DNA of 10,210 nt from an uncultured Ruminococcus sp. (GCA_947174085.1 CAMWHN010000058.1:1-10210), one strand, 5' to 3'. Positions 1-7,005 are shown, counted from the first letter of the stretch. Notes: generated by a model from the sequence alone, not told the origin. Program-made: numbers and translations.

Positions 1-1189
1 ATATAGCGCTTTTAAAGTTGGTTATTTACGAAGAACTGACGCTTTATTATCGCAGATTTTATCTGTCTGCGGAGGAAATTTAGTCACATATTTGCAAATT
101 AGTGTAATTTTAAGACATTTTGCAGAAATCGCTCCCATGTTGAAATTAACAGTATCAGAATTTATTGTATTGTGTTGCTGGACGTTTTTTACACATAAAT
201 TATATTTTGCGTTGTACCCGCCTAGAAAATTAATAATTATCTATGGAAGTGCGTCAGCGGTAGGATTAGTCATGAAAATGAGTTATCGTGTAGATAAATA
301 TATGATTTGTGAATCTGTGAGTGCTAAAACAGATTACGAAGAAATGAAATTAAAAATTCTGCAATATGACGGGGTAATTATATGCGACCTGCCTGAAAAA
401 TTAAGAAATGATTTAGTAAAATTCTGTTTTGACAGGCAATTACGAGCGTATATTGTGCCGGAAATTTCAGATATTATTCTAAGAGGTGCAGAAGATTTAA
501 GATTATTTGACACGCCGTTATTATTATGCAGAAATTACGGCTTGACGTTTGAACAGAAATTATTAAAAAGAATTTTTGATTTCGTCTTTTGTGTATTAGC
601 TTTCATTCCGGCTTTGCCAATTATGCTAATTTGTGCAATTGCAGTCAAGCTTTGTGACGGCGGAGCTGTTTTATATCGACAAAGACGTTTGACACAGAAC
701 GGCAAAGAATTTATGTTATATAAATTCAGAAGTATGATTCCTGATGCAGAATTACATGGCATTCAGCTTGCTGAAAATCATGATACCAGAATTACACCTG
801 TTGGGAAATTTTTAAGAAAATGCAGACTTGACGAATTGCCACAGTTATTTAATATTCTCAAAGGAGATATGTCTGTTGTAGGGCCTAGACCCGAACGACC
901 GGAATTATGCCAAGAATATGAAAAGCGATTTCCAGAATTTAAATTCAGATTGCAAGTAAAAGCCGGATTAACAGGCTATGCCCAAGTAACAGGCGTTTAT
1001 GATACTTCGCCTTATGATAAATTAAAAATGGATTTAATGTATATTGAAAATTATTCGTTATTTCGGGATATCCAAATTATATTAATGACAATTAAGATAA
1101 TGCTCTTTCCGACACAGAAAACAAATGAAGAGCTGTTATCTATACAGAATAAACAGAACAAACAGAACAAAAAGGAGAAAAACATATGA
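1..1189 (+). CDS. Polyprenyl-phosphate sugar-1-phosphate transferase, 5' partial
   Basis: This membrane enzyme transfers a sugar-1-phosphate from a nucleotide sugar to a polyprenyl phosphate carrier, the first step of lipid-linked glycan assembly. The frame is open without a stop from base 2 to the TGA at 1187-1189, so the gene begins upstream of the window. The first ATG-like codon (TTG at 92) lies 16 nt from a GGAGG that is itself inside the frame, and is probably not the start. Of 395 visible residues, about 10-75 look like the end of the multi-helix N-terminal membrane region. Residues 76-160 resemble the nucleotide-binding-like middle domain. The catalytic domain begins at K189-R190 with a hydrophobic re-entrant helix (191-216), then KFRSM (241-245), RLDELPQ (275-281) and GPRPERPE (294-301). 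The C-terminus carries three QNK repeats. The stop overlaps the next start by 4 nt (ATGA). The transferred sugar cannot be read from the sequence. Family call is very firm. Confidence 0.95.
   Translation, partial: YSAFKVGYLRRTDALLSQILSVCGGNLVTYLQISVILRHFAEIAPMLKLTVSEFIVLCCWTFFTHKLYFALYPPRKLIIIYGSASAVGLVMKMSYRVDKYMICESVSAKTDYEEMKLKILQYDGVIICDLPEKLRNDLVKFCFDRQLRAYIVPEISDIILRGAEDLRLFDTPLLLCRNYGLTFEQKLLKRIFDFVFCVLAFIPALPIMLICAIAVKLCDGGAVLYRQRRLTQNGKEFMLYKFRSMIPDAELHGIQLAENHDTRITPVGKFLRKCRLDELPQLFNILKGDMSVVGPRPERPELCQEYEKRFPEFKFRLQVKAGLTGYAQVTGVYDTSPYDKLKMDLMYIENYSLFRDIQIILMTIKIMLFPTQKTNEELLSIQNKQNKQNKKEKNI
1145..1171 (+). repeat. Three in-frame 9-nt tandem repeats (QNK x3)
   Basis: Units CAGAATAAA, CAGAACAAA and CAGAACAAA lie end to end and in frame, encoding QNKQNKQNK near the C-terminus of the sugar transferase. 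The last unit runs into the AAAGGAG ribosome site of the next gene. Copy-number change by whole units would keep the frame and only alter tail length. The tail is hydrophilic and basic, outside the catalytic domain. Confidence 0.8.
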
Positions 1190-2265
1190 AATTAACTGCT
1201 GTGATTATGGCTGGCGGAAAAGGAGAACGCTTCTGGCCAAAAAGTCGTGTTAGTTATCCAAAGCAATTTTTGTCTCTGACGTCTGACGGTGAGACAATGA
1301 TTCAAAAAACAGTGAAGCGTTTAGAAAATCTTGTAGAAAAACAAGATATTTATATTATCACAAATCAAGAATATTTGCATTTAGTAGAAAAACAGCTCCC
1401 AGACTTGCCAAAAGAAAATATTATCGCTGAACCTTGTCCAAGAAATACTGCGCCTTGTATTGCATTAGCAGGGGCGATTATTCAGAAAAAATATCAAGAT
1501 GCTATTATGCTTGTTTTGCCTTCTGACCATTTGATTCATGCAGAAGAAATTTATATCAATACGCTGAAAAAAGCTGTTAAATTTGCATCAGAGGGCGAAA
1601 ATTTAATTACTTTGGGAATTATGCCGACTTATCCAGAAACAGGCTATGGCTATATTAAATATTTGCGTGGCAGTAGCCAAGATGGTGTTTACGGTGTAGA
1701 ATGCTTTGTTGAAAAACCAGATTTAGAAACAGCCAAAAAATATTTGCGTTCACGGGAATATCTTTGGAATAGTGGCATGTTTATCTGGAAAGCATCTAGT
1801 ATTTTAAATAATATAAAAAAATATATGCCGGATTTATATACTGGTTTACAGCCAATTGTAAATGCTTATGCAACTGAAAATTTTGAAAAAATATTAAATC
1901 AAAATTTTTCAAATTTGCCGGCTGAATCTATCGATTTTGGCATTATGGAAAAAGCAGAAAATATTTATACAATTCCGTCAAGTTTCGGTTGGGACGATGT
2001 TGGCAACTGGCTTGCATTAGAGCGTGTGAATGCAACGGATAGTAACGGCAATTTATTTGACGGTGATGTGATTAGTGTTGATACTAGAAATTGTACTGTT
2101 TCTGCTGATAATAAAAATAATAAAACAATTGCTTTACTTGGGTTGCATGATTTAGTTATTGTTGATACACCTGATGCGTTATTAATTTGTGATAAAAAAA
2201 GTACACAAGATATTAAAAAAGTTCTTGCTGAAATCAGAAAGCAAGAAAAATTTGATTTATTATAA
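1186..2265 (+). CDS. manC: Mannose-1-phosphate guanylyltransferase
   Basis: It makes GDP-mannose from mannose-1-phosphate and GTP in the cytoplasm, supplying the substrate of the next gene. The 359 residues begin with the nucleotidyltransferase signature AGGKGERFWPKSR (9-21). Further family motifs are LPSDH (112-115, D114 a likely metal ligand), FVEKPD (174-179), WNSGMFIW (194-201) and GWDDVGNW (268-275). The length matches the single-function form and there is no C-terminal phosphomannose isomerase domain, so fructose-6-phosphate to mannose-6-phosphate conversion, and the mutase step, must be encoded elsewhere. ATG at 1186 is supported by AAAGGAG 8 nt upstream and by the ATGA overlap with the preceding stop. 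The next gene starts 20 nt after its stop, consistent with one operon. Confidence 0.95.
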   Translation: MKLTAVIMAGGKGERFWPKSRVSYPKQFLSLTSDGETMIQKTVKRLENLVEKQDIYIITNQEYLHLVEKQLPDLPKENIIAEPCPRNTAPCIALAGAIIQKKYQDAIMLVLPSDHLIHAEEIYINTLKKAVKFASEGENLITLGIMPTYPETGYGYIKYLRGSSQDGVYGVECFVEKPDLETAKKYLRSREYLWNSGMFIWKASSILNNIKKYMPDLYTGLQPIVNAYATENFEKILNQNFSNLPAESIDFGIMEKAENIYTIPSSFGWDDVGNWLALERVNATDSNGNLFDGDVISVDTRNCTVSADNKNNKTIALLGLHDLVIVDTPDALLICDKKSTQDIKKVLAEIRKQEKFDLL

Positions 2266-2285
2266 TAAAAGGAGATTTTAGTTTT

Positions 2286-3317
2286 ATGAAACATGCATTA
2301 ATTACTGGAATTACTGGGCAAGATGGTTCTTATCTGGCAGAATTATTACTAGAAAAGGGCTATGAAGTTTACGGGATTTGGAGAAGAAAGGCAACTGTAG
2401 ATTATGGCAATATTGCGCATTTAAAAGATAAAATTAAATTAATTTATGCAGATATGACAGATGTGATTTCTTTGATTTCTGCTATGCGAATTTCTCAGGC
2501 AGATGAAGTATATAATCTTGCGGCACAGTCTTTTGTTGCGACAAGTTGGGATACACCTTTGGGAACGGCTGAAATTGACGCACTTGGTGTGACGAATATG
2601 CTGGAAGCCATTCGTACTGTCAAACCAGAAGCAAAATTTTATCAAGCGTCTACTTCGGAAATGTTCGGTCTTGTACAGGAAATGCCCCAAACTGAAAAAA
2701 CGCCTTTTTATCCTCGTAGCCCGTATGGTGTAGCGAAACTCTATGGACATTGGATTACTAAAAATTATCGGGAAAGTTATGGCATGTTTGCTTGTTCTGG
2801 TATTTTATTTAATCATGAATCAGAACGCAGAGGACTTGAATTTGTGACTAGAAAAATCTCTCATGCTGTAGCAAGTATTAAATTAGGTGTACAGGATTTT
2901 GTAGAATTAGGTAATTTGGATTCTAAGCGTGATTGGGGACATTCTAAAGACTATGTCAAAGCTATGTGGCTGATGTTACAGCAAGATAAACCTGATGATT
3001 ATGTAATTGCGACGAATGAGACTAGAACTGTCAGAGAATTTGTAGAACAGGCTTTTAAAACTGTAGATATTAATATTATCTGGGAGGGTTCTGGTGTTGA
3101 TGAAGTCGGCAAAGATAAAGAATCAGGTAAGATTATTGTAAAAATTAATCAGAAATTTTTCAGACCGGCTGAAGTTGATATTTTGCTTGGAAATCCCGAA
3201 AAAGCAGAGAAAAATTTAAACTGGAAACGTGAAATTAATTTTGCTGAATTAGTACAACGCATGGTAAAACATGATTTAGAATTAGTACAAAAAGAAATCA
3301 GGATTGAAAATCTGTGA
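2286..3317 (+). CDS. gmd: GDP-mannose 4,6-dehydratase
   Basis: It converts GDP-D-mannose to GDP-4-keto-6-deoxy-D-mannose, the branch point to GDP-D-rhamnose, GDP-L-fucose and related sugars. It is a 343-residue extended short-chain dehydrogenase. The NADP-binding glycine motif GITGQDGSYL is at 8-17. The catalytic set is S122-T123-S124-E125 (STSEMFG) and Y147-x3-K151 (YGVAK). The family-specific NHESERRG block is at 176-183, and KRDWGHSKDYVKAMW follows. These motifs are diagnostic and all key residues are intact. ATG at 2286 has GGAG about 11 nt upstream. Its TGA overlaps the GTG start of the next gene by 4 nt. Because an Rmd-type reductase is encoded three genes on and no fucose synthase is seen, the intended product is probably GDP-D-rhamnose. 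Confidence 0.96.
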   Translation: MKHALITGITGQDGSYLAELLLEKGYEVYGIWRRKATVDYGNIAHLKDKIKLIYADMTDVISLISAMRISQADEVYNLAAQSFVATSWDTPLGTAEIDALGVTNMLEAIRTVKPEAKFYQASTSEMFGLVQEMPQTEKTPFYPRSPYGVAKLYGHWITKNYRESYGMFACSGILFNHESERRGLEFVTRKISHAVASIKLGVQDFVELGNLDSKRDWGHSKDYVKAMWLMLQQDKPDDYVIATNETRTVREFVEQAFKTVDINIIWEGSGVDEVGKDKESGKIIVKINQKFFRPAEVDILLGNPEKAEKNLNWKREINFAELVQRMVKHDLELVQKEIRIENL

Positions 3318-4471
3318 GAATTGCATTTGATGCATTGCCTTTATTAAACAAAAAAACAGGTATCGGCTATTGTGAGGCGGGACAAATAAAGGCTTTTGCA
3401 AAATTATATCCGGAACATGATTTTGTATTGAATTATTTTGCGATAAAAAATTTAGAAACATCTAAACAAGAAATTAATTATTATTTGACTAAAAATATGA
3501 CAGCAAAACATGCTTTTTTTTCAGCTTACGGTTATAGAATATTATCTAGTTTCTTGCCAATTCATTATGATTGGTTTTTTGGAAAAAATAATTCTCTTAC
3601 GCATTTTTTTAATTATATTGTGCCTTATGGTGTTTCTGGTAAAACGGTTGTCACTGTGCATGATATGGTTTATAAAGCGTTTCCGGAAACGGTTCGCAGT
3701 AGAACAAGGCATATGTTAGATTTAGGTCTTGTGAAGTCTATGCAAAGAGCAGATAGAATTGTCACAGATTCGGAGTTTTCTAAATCTGAAATTATAAAAT
3801 ATTATCCTGAATTTCAGGATAAAATCAGAGTTGTTCCCTGTGGTGTAGATTGTGAAAAATTTTATCCGGTTGCTGACACAAGATTAATACAAGCTGTTTG
3901 CCAAAAATATGAAATTACACAAGATTATTTTTTGTATTTGGGAACAATAGAGCCTAGAAAAAATTTAGAGCGTTTAATTCAGGCATATGCATTATTTGTA
4001 AAATCACATGAAAATCCAGCAAAATTAGTGCTTGCTGGTAGTAAAGGTTGGCTCTATGATGGGATTCTAAAAAAAATACAAGAATTAAATTTGCAGGATG
4101 ATATTATTTTTACGCAATATATTGATGATAATGATTTATGTGCTGTGATAAGCGGTGCATTAGGGTTTGTATTTCCGTCTATTTATGAAGGCTTTGGAAT
4201 GCCACCGCTAGAGGCTATGGCATGTGGCACACCGGTTTTAGTTTCGGGTGTGGCTTCTTTGCCGGAAGTAACAGGAAAAAATGCTGTGATAGTAAATCCA
4301 GAAAATATAAATTCTATTGCAAAGGGCTTGCATGAATTATTTGTAAATAAAAATCTAAGAGAAAAATTAAAAATACAGGGTCTTGCAAGAGCAAAGTTAT
4401 TTTCTTGGGAAAGAAGCGCAAAATTATTATATCAAGTTTATCAGGAAATTTTGCCGGAGGGTAGTTTATGA
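3314..4471 (+). CDS. GT4-family glycosyltransferase (first)
   Basis: This is a cytoplasmic GT-B-fold enzyme expected to add a sugar from a nucleotide donor to the growing lipid-linked glycan. It has 385 residues. The N-terminal acceptor domain starts MRIAFDALPLLNKKTGIG, with the glycine-containing turn typical of GT4 mannosyl/rhamnosyl transferases. The C-terminal donor domain shows YLGTIEPRKN (208-217) and the E-x7-E motif, E292 and E300, in YEGFGMPPLEAMACGTPV. No membrane segment is seen. The start is GTG at 3314, overlapping the gmd stop as GTGA, with only a weak AGGA 10 nt upstream, so translation may depend on coupling to gmd. Its place between gmd and rmd suggests GDP-D-rhamnose or GDP-mannose as donor, but that is inference. 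Confidence 0.92.
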   Translation: MRIAFDALPLLNKKTGIGYCEAGQIKAFAKLYPEHDFVLNYFAIKNLETSKQEINYYLTKNMTAKHAFFSAYGYRILSSFLPIHYDWFFGKNNSLTHFFNYIVPYGVSGKTVVTVHDMVYKAFPETVRSRTRHMLDLGLVKSMQRADRIVTDSEFSKSEIIKYYPEFQDKIRVVPCGVDCEKFYPVADTRLIQAVCQKYEITQDYFLYLGTIEPRKNLERLIQAYALFVKSHENPAKLVLAGSKGWLYDGILKKIQELNLQDDIIFTQYIDDNDLCAVISGALGFVFPSIYEGFGMPPLEAMACGTPVLVSGVASLPEVTGKNAVIVNPENINSIAKGLHELFVNKNLREKLKIQGLARAKLFSWERSAKLLYQVYQEILPEGSL

Positions 4472-5574
4472 GCTTGCATGTTTTAGAAGTAAATAAATTT
4501 TATCCTCCTCATATTGGAGGCATTGAAACTGTAATAGCTCAAAGAGCAAAATATTTGTCTAAATATCCGGATATAGAATTAAAAGTTTTAGTTTGTCAGG
4601 AACAAGGAAAAGGACAAGTTGAAAAAATGAATCATATTGAAATCATTCGTTGCAGTAGTTTTGGTATTTGTTGTTCCTGTCCTGTATCAGTGGATTTTTT
4701 TAGAAAATTTTTAAAATTAGCAAAATGGGCTGATGTGATTGAATTTCATATGCCTTTTCCGTTAGGAGATTTGGCTTGCTTATTGTCAAGATGTAACAGC
4801 CGTGTTGTGATTTCATGGCATAGTGATGTGATTAAGCAAAAAAAATTATTAAAATTATATCAGCCGATTTTAAAAAAATTCTTGCAACGAGCTGATTTAA
4901 TTATTACTGCTACACAGGGGCATATTAATAGTTCTAAATTCTTGCCGGAATTTCGAGAAAAATGCAAAATTATTCCCTATCCCGTGGAAATTGAAAATTA
5001 TTGTAATATTACTATCAGACAAATTTTGACAGAAAAATTAAAAAATAAAAATAATATTAAATTATTATTTGTTGGCAGATTAGTTTATTATAAGGGTGTA
5101 GATATTTTAATTAAAGCATTTCAGAATACTAAAAACTGTGAATTATTTTTATGCGGAACGGGCGTATTAGAGCCGGATTTGAAAAATTTAGCAAAAAATT
5201 TGGCTGTGCATTTTCTGGGGAATTTGTCGGATTATGATTTAAAATCTGCTTTTGCCGATTGTGATATTTTTATTCTGCCGTCTGTGGAAAATTCAGAAGC
5301 GTTTGGTATTGTACAACAAGAAGCTATGATTTATGGCAAGCCAGTTATTAATACCAGTCTGCCAACGGGTGTGCCATTCGTGAGTATTCATGAAGAAACT
5401 GGCTTAACCGTTCAGCCTAAGAATATTCAAGAGCTTGCAAATGCAATTCAGAAATTAGCAGATTCACCTGAATTAAGAAAAATTTACGGCGAAAATGCAA
5501 AAAAACGTGTTTATGAAGTATATGACAGCAAAAAAATTATGCATCAAATTTATCAGGTTTTAAAAAATATTTAA
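4468..5574 (+). CDS. GT4-family glycosyltransferase (second)
   Basis: A second GT-B-fold transferase of 368 residues. The N-terminus has the acceptor-side motif FYPPHIGGIE (11-20), then a WHSDV segment typical of GT4 enzymes in mannan and D-rhamnan clusters. The donor domain has FVGRLVYYKG (201-210, with R204 and K209 as likely phosphate-binding residues) and E-x7-E at E277 and E285 in SEAFGIVQQEAM. Four cysteines cluster at residues 62-71 (C62, C68, C69, C71), which is unusual for a cytoplasmic transferase. ATG at 4468 is supported by GGAGG 7 nt upstream and by the ATGA overlap with the previous stop. It differs clearly from its neighbour, so it is not a recent duplicate and probably makes a different linkage. 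Donor and linkage are unknown. Confidence 0.92.
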   Translation: MSLHVLEVNKFYPPHIGGIETVIAQRAKYLSKYPDIELKVLVCQEQGKGQVEKMNHIEIIRCSSFGICCSCPVSVDFFRKFLKLAKWADVIEFHMPFPLGDLACLLSRCNSRVVISWHSDVIKQKKLLKLYQPILKKFLQRADLIITATQGHINSSKFLPEFREKCKIIPYPVEIENYCNITIRQILTEKLKNKNNIKLLFVGRLVYYKGVDILIKAFQNTKNCELFLCGTGVLEPDLKNLAKNLAVHFLGNLSDYDLKSAFADCDIFILPSVENSEAFGIVQQEAMIYGKPVINTSLPTGVPFVSIHEETGLTVQPKNIQELANAIQKLADSPELRKIYGENAKKRVYEVYDSKKIMHQIYQVLKNI

Positions 5575-5579
5575 AAAGC

Positions 5580-5585
5580 GAGGTG
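5580..5585 (+). promoter_or_regulatory. Ribosome binding site deciding the rmd start
   Basis: GAGGTG matches the anti-Shine-Dalgarno well and sits 6 nt before TTG at 5592. The GTG at 5583 is part of this site and has no site of its own, so it is unlikely to be the initiator. Confidence 0.7.
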
Positions 5586-5591
5586 TTTAAT

Positions 5592-6539
5592 TTGGACGCA
5601 TTGGTAACTGGTGCAGGGGGATTCGTAGGAAAATATTTAGTACAGGAACTGTTAAAAAATGGCTTACATGTTGGTGCATGTAAATTGCCAAAAGAACATG
5701 TAACGATACAAAGCTGTGAAGTATTAGATTTAGATATTAATTATCAGCGTGAAATTAAAAATTTATTAGAAATTTATAAACCAAAGCAAATTTATCATCT
5801 GGCAGGACAAAGTTCTGTTGCGGTTTCTTGGAAAAATCCAGAATTGACAATTGATGTAAATATTAAAGGTGTTCTGCATTTACTCGAAGCAGTCAGAAGT
5901 ATTGAAAATTATTATCCCAGAATTTTATTAATTGGCTCTAGCGAAGAATATGGCTATTTGCGTGAAAATGCCTGTCCTGTGAATGAACAGGAAAATTTAA
6001 ATCCAGCGAATATTTATGCAGTTACAAAAGCTTGTCAAAATATGATTGGCAGTATTTATGCCAAAGCTTATGGCATGGGGATTGTCATGGTTCGGGCATT
6101 TAATCATATTGGTGTAGGACAATCACCGGATTTTGTAGCGTCTGATTTTGCTTTGCAAATTGCTGAAATTGAAGCAGGTTTCAGACCGCCTGTGATGCAA
6201 GTCGGGAATTTAAATGCGAAAAGAGATTTTTCAGATGTGCGTGATATTGTCAGAGCATATATATTATTAATGCAAAAAGGCTGTGCAGGAGAAATTTATA
6301 ATGTCGGTAGTGGACATGCTGTTGCAATTCAAGAATTATTAGATATCTTATTAGAATTAAGTCGGGAGTCTATTATTATAGAAAAAAATCCGGCTCGTAT
6401 GCGTCCGGCTGATATTGCTGTCATGCAAGCAGATATTAATAAATTAAAATCAGATACAGGTTGGCAACCAGAATTTTCGTTACGAGAGACTTTGCAGACT
6501 ATGCTAAATCATAATCGGAAGAATTTCGGAATTTTATAA
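5592..6539 (+). CDS. rmd: GDP-4-keto-6-deoxy-D-mannose reductase (Rmd type)
   Basis: It is predicted to reduce the Gmd product at C4 with NAD(P)H, giving GDP-D-rhamnose. It is a 315-residue extended short-chain dehydrogenase starting MDALVTGAGGFVG, with nucleotide-binding glycines G7, G10 and G13. The catalytic set is S116-S117-E118 (GSSEEYG) and Y142-x3-K146. Substrate-side blocks resemble Rmd as I remember it from Aneurinibacillus thermoaerophilus: RAFNHIGVGQS (168-178), VGNLNAKRDFSDVRDIV (204-220), YNVGSG, and a late RPAD followed by TGWQP. GDP-L-fucose synthase differs in these blocks and also epimerises, so it is less likely. A GDP-6-deoxy-talose synthase or another 4-reductase cannot be excluded. 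The TTG start was chosen over GTG at 5583 because the GTG lies inside the ribosome site. The gene follows the second GT4 gene by 17 nt. Confidence 0.87.
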   Translation: MDALVTGAGGFVGKYLVQELLKNGLHVGACKLPKEHVTIQSCEVLDLDINYQREIKNLLEIYKPKQIYHLAGQSSVAVSWKNPELTIDVNIKGVLHLLEAVRSIENYYPRILLIGSSEEYGYLRENACPVNEQENLNPANIYAVTKACQNMIGSIYAKAYGMGIVMVRAFNHIGVGQSPDFVASDFALQIAEIEAGFRPPVMQVGNLNAKRDFSDVRDIVRAYILLMQKGCAGEIYNVGSGHAVAIQELLDILLELSRESIIIEKNPARMRPADIAVMQADINKLKSDTGWQPEFSLRETLQTMLNHNRKNFGIL

Positions 6540-6543
6540 AAGT

Positions 6544-6551
6544 AGGTGGAG
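6544..6551 (+). promoter_or_regulatory. Ribosome binding site for the coiled-coil gene
   Basis: AGGTGGAG ends 3 nt, and its AGGTG core 6 nt, before TTG at 6555. As in rmd, an in-frame GTG (6546) is embedded in the site itself, which favours the downstream TTG as start. Confidence 0.6.
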
Positions 6552-6554
6552 CAA

Positions 6555-6887
6555 TTGGAGACAAAAACATATGAATCTATGCAAGATTTTGAAAAATTCA
6601 GTCAGGAACAAAATATAATGAACGAAAAACTTGCAAAACGAATTAAAATATTAGAATTGCAAAATAGTTTATTAAGCCGGCAAATACAGGAAATGCAAGC
6701 CGAGCTTATAAAATTAAAAGAAACACAAGTGAAAAATATTTTAAAATTAAGTCGCTGTCAAGCAGAATTAGAAATTTTAAAAAATGAAGATAAGAGTAAT
6801 TTAAAACAGGAACTAGATAGATTGAAATTAACTGCAAAATTAAATTCTAATGCTATCGAGAGATTAACTAGAAATAAAGATGAATAG
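6555..6887 (+). CDS. Small coiled-coil protein of unknown function
   Basis: I do not recognise a family. The product is about 110 residues (113 if GTG at 6546 is used), charged, with no signal peptide or membrane segment, so probably cytoplasmic. From about residue 20 to the end it reads as a coiled coil. Leucine or methionine recurs every seven residues at L26, L33, L40, M47 and L54, alternating with I30, N37, I44 and L51 at the other core position. N37 resembles the buried asparagine of dimeric leucine zippers. After a break around 58-80, a second heptad run (L83, L87, L90, A94) follows. It starts 15 nt after rmd and ends just before the terminator, so it is the last gene of the glycan operon. 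A scaffold or length-control role is possible but unproven. It could also simply be a lineage-specific protein. Confidence 0.75.
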   Translation: METKTYESMQDFEKFSQEQNIMNEKLAKRIKILELQNSLLSRQIQEMQAELIKLKETQVKNILKLSRCQAELEILKNEDKSNLKQELDRLKLTAKLNSNAIERLTRNKDE

Positions 6888-6901
6888 AGATAAATATTAG
6901 C

Positions 6902-6938
6902 CCTCTGGTGTTGAAAAACAGCAGAGGTTTTGTTTTTT
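6902..6938 (+). terminator. Intrinsic terminator of the polysaccharide operon
   Basis: CCTCTG (6902-6907) pairs with CAGAGG (6922-6927). Across one G-G mismatch, TGTT (6909-6912) pairs with AACA (6917-6920) around a GAAA loop. The T-rich run TTTTGTTTTTT follows at 6928-6938. It lies 15 nt after the coiled-coil gene's stop, and separates the glycan operon from the sporulation genes. Confidence 0.88.
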
Positions 6939-6939
6939 G

Positions 6940-6968
6940 GCATACTTGGGACAGTCTTTGCATAGAAT
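6940..6968 (+). promoter_or_regulatory. Putative sigma-E sporulation promoter for sipL-spoIVA
   Basis: GCATACT (6940-6946) resembles the sigma-E -35 element (consensus about KMATATT). CATAGAAT (6961-6968) matches the -10 element CATACAAT at seven of eight bases. The spacer is 14 nt, within the usual range. Transcription would begin near 6975, shortly before the ribosome site at 6986. A sigma-A reading (TTGGCA at 6937, TAGAAT at 6963) needs a 20-nt spacer and is poorer. The call is supported by the downstream genes, which in known spore formers act in the mother cell under sigma-E. Confidence 0.55.
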
Positions 6969-6985
6969 TTATTACTAGTGAAGTC

Positions 6986-6994
6986 AAAGGAGGT
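6986..6994 (+). promoter_or_regulatory. Strong Shine-Dalgarno of sipL
   Basis: AAAGGAGGT is nearly a full anti-Shine-Dalgarno match. It is 11 nt before ATG at 7006 but only 2 nt before the in-frame TTG at 6997, so the ATG is the better start. Confidence 0.8.
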
Positions 6995-7005
6995 TTTTGG
7001 ATTTC

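Noticed and set aside
1965..2294. 109-codon - strand open frame opposite the end of manC
   Set aside because: It is antisense to conserved coding sequence, with low-complexity Ser/Leu/Phe composition typical of the complement of an AT-rich gene.
2439..2750. 103-codon - strand open frame opposite gmd
   Set aside because: It overlaps the catalytic core of gmd and its Arg/His/Cys-rich translation looks like a shadow frame.
3510..3719. 69-codon + strand open frame inside the first GT4 gene
   Set aside because: It lies wholly within a well-supported glycosyltransferase in another frame and has no ribosome site or recognisable protein character.
6940..7005. Possible sigma-A promoter or riboswitch leader before sipL
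   Set aside because: The sigma-A hexamers need a 20-nt spacer, and the leader between the predicted start near 6975 and the ribosome site is too short for a riboswitch.
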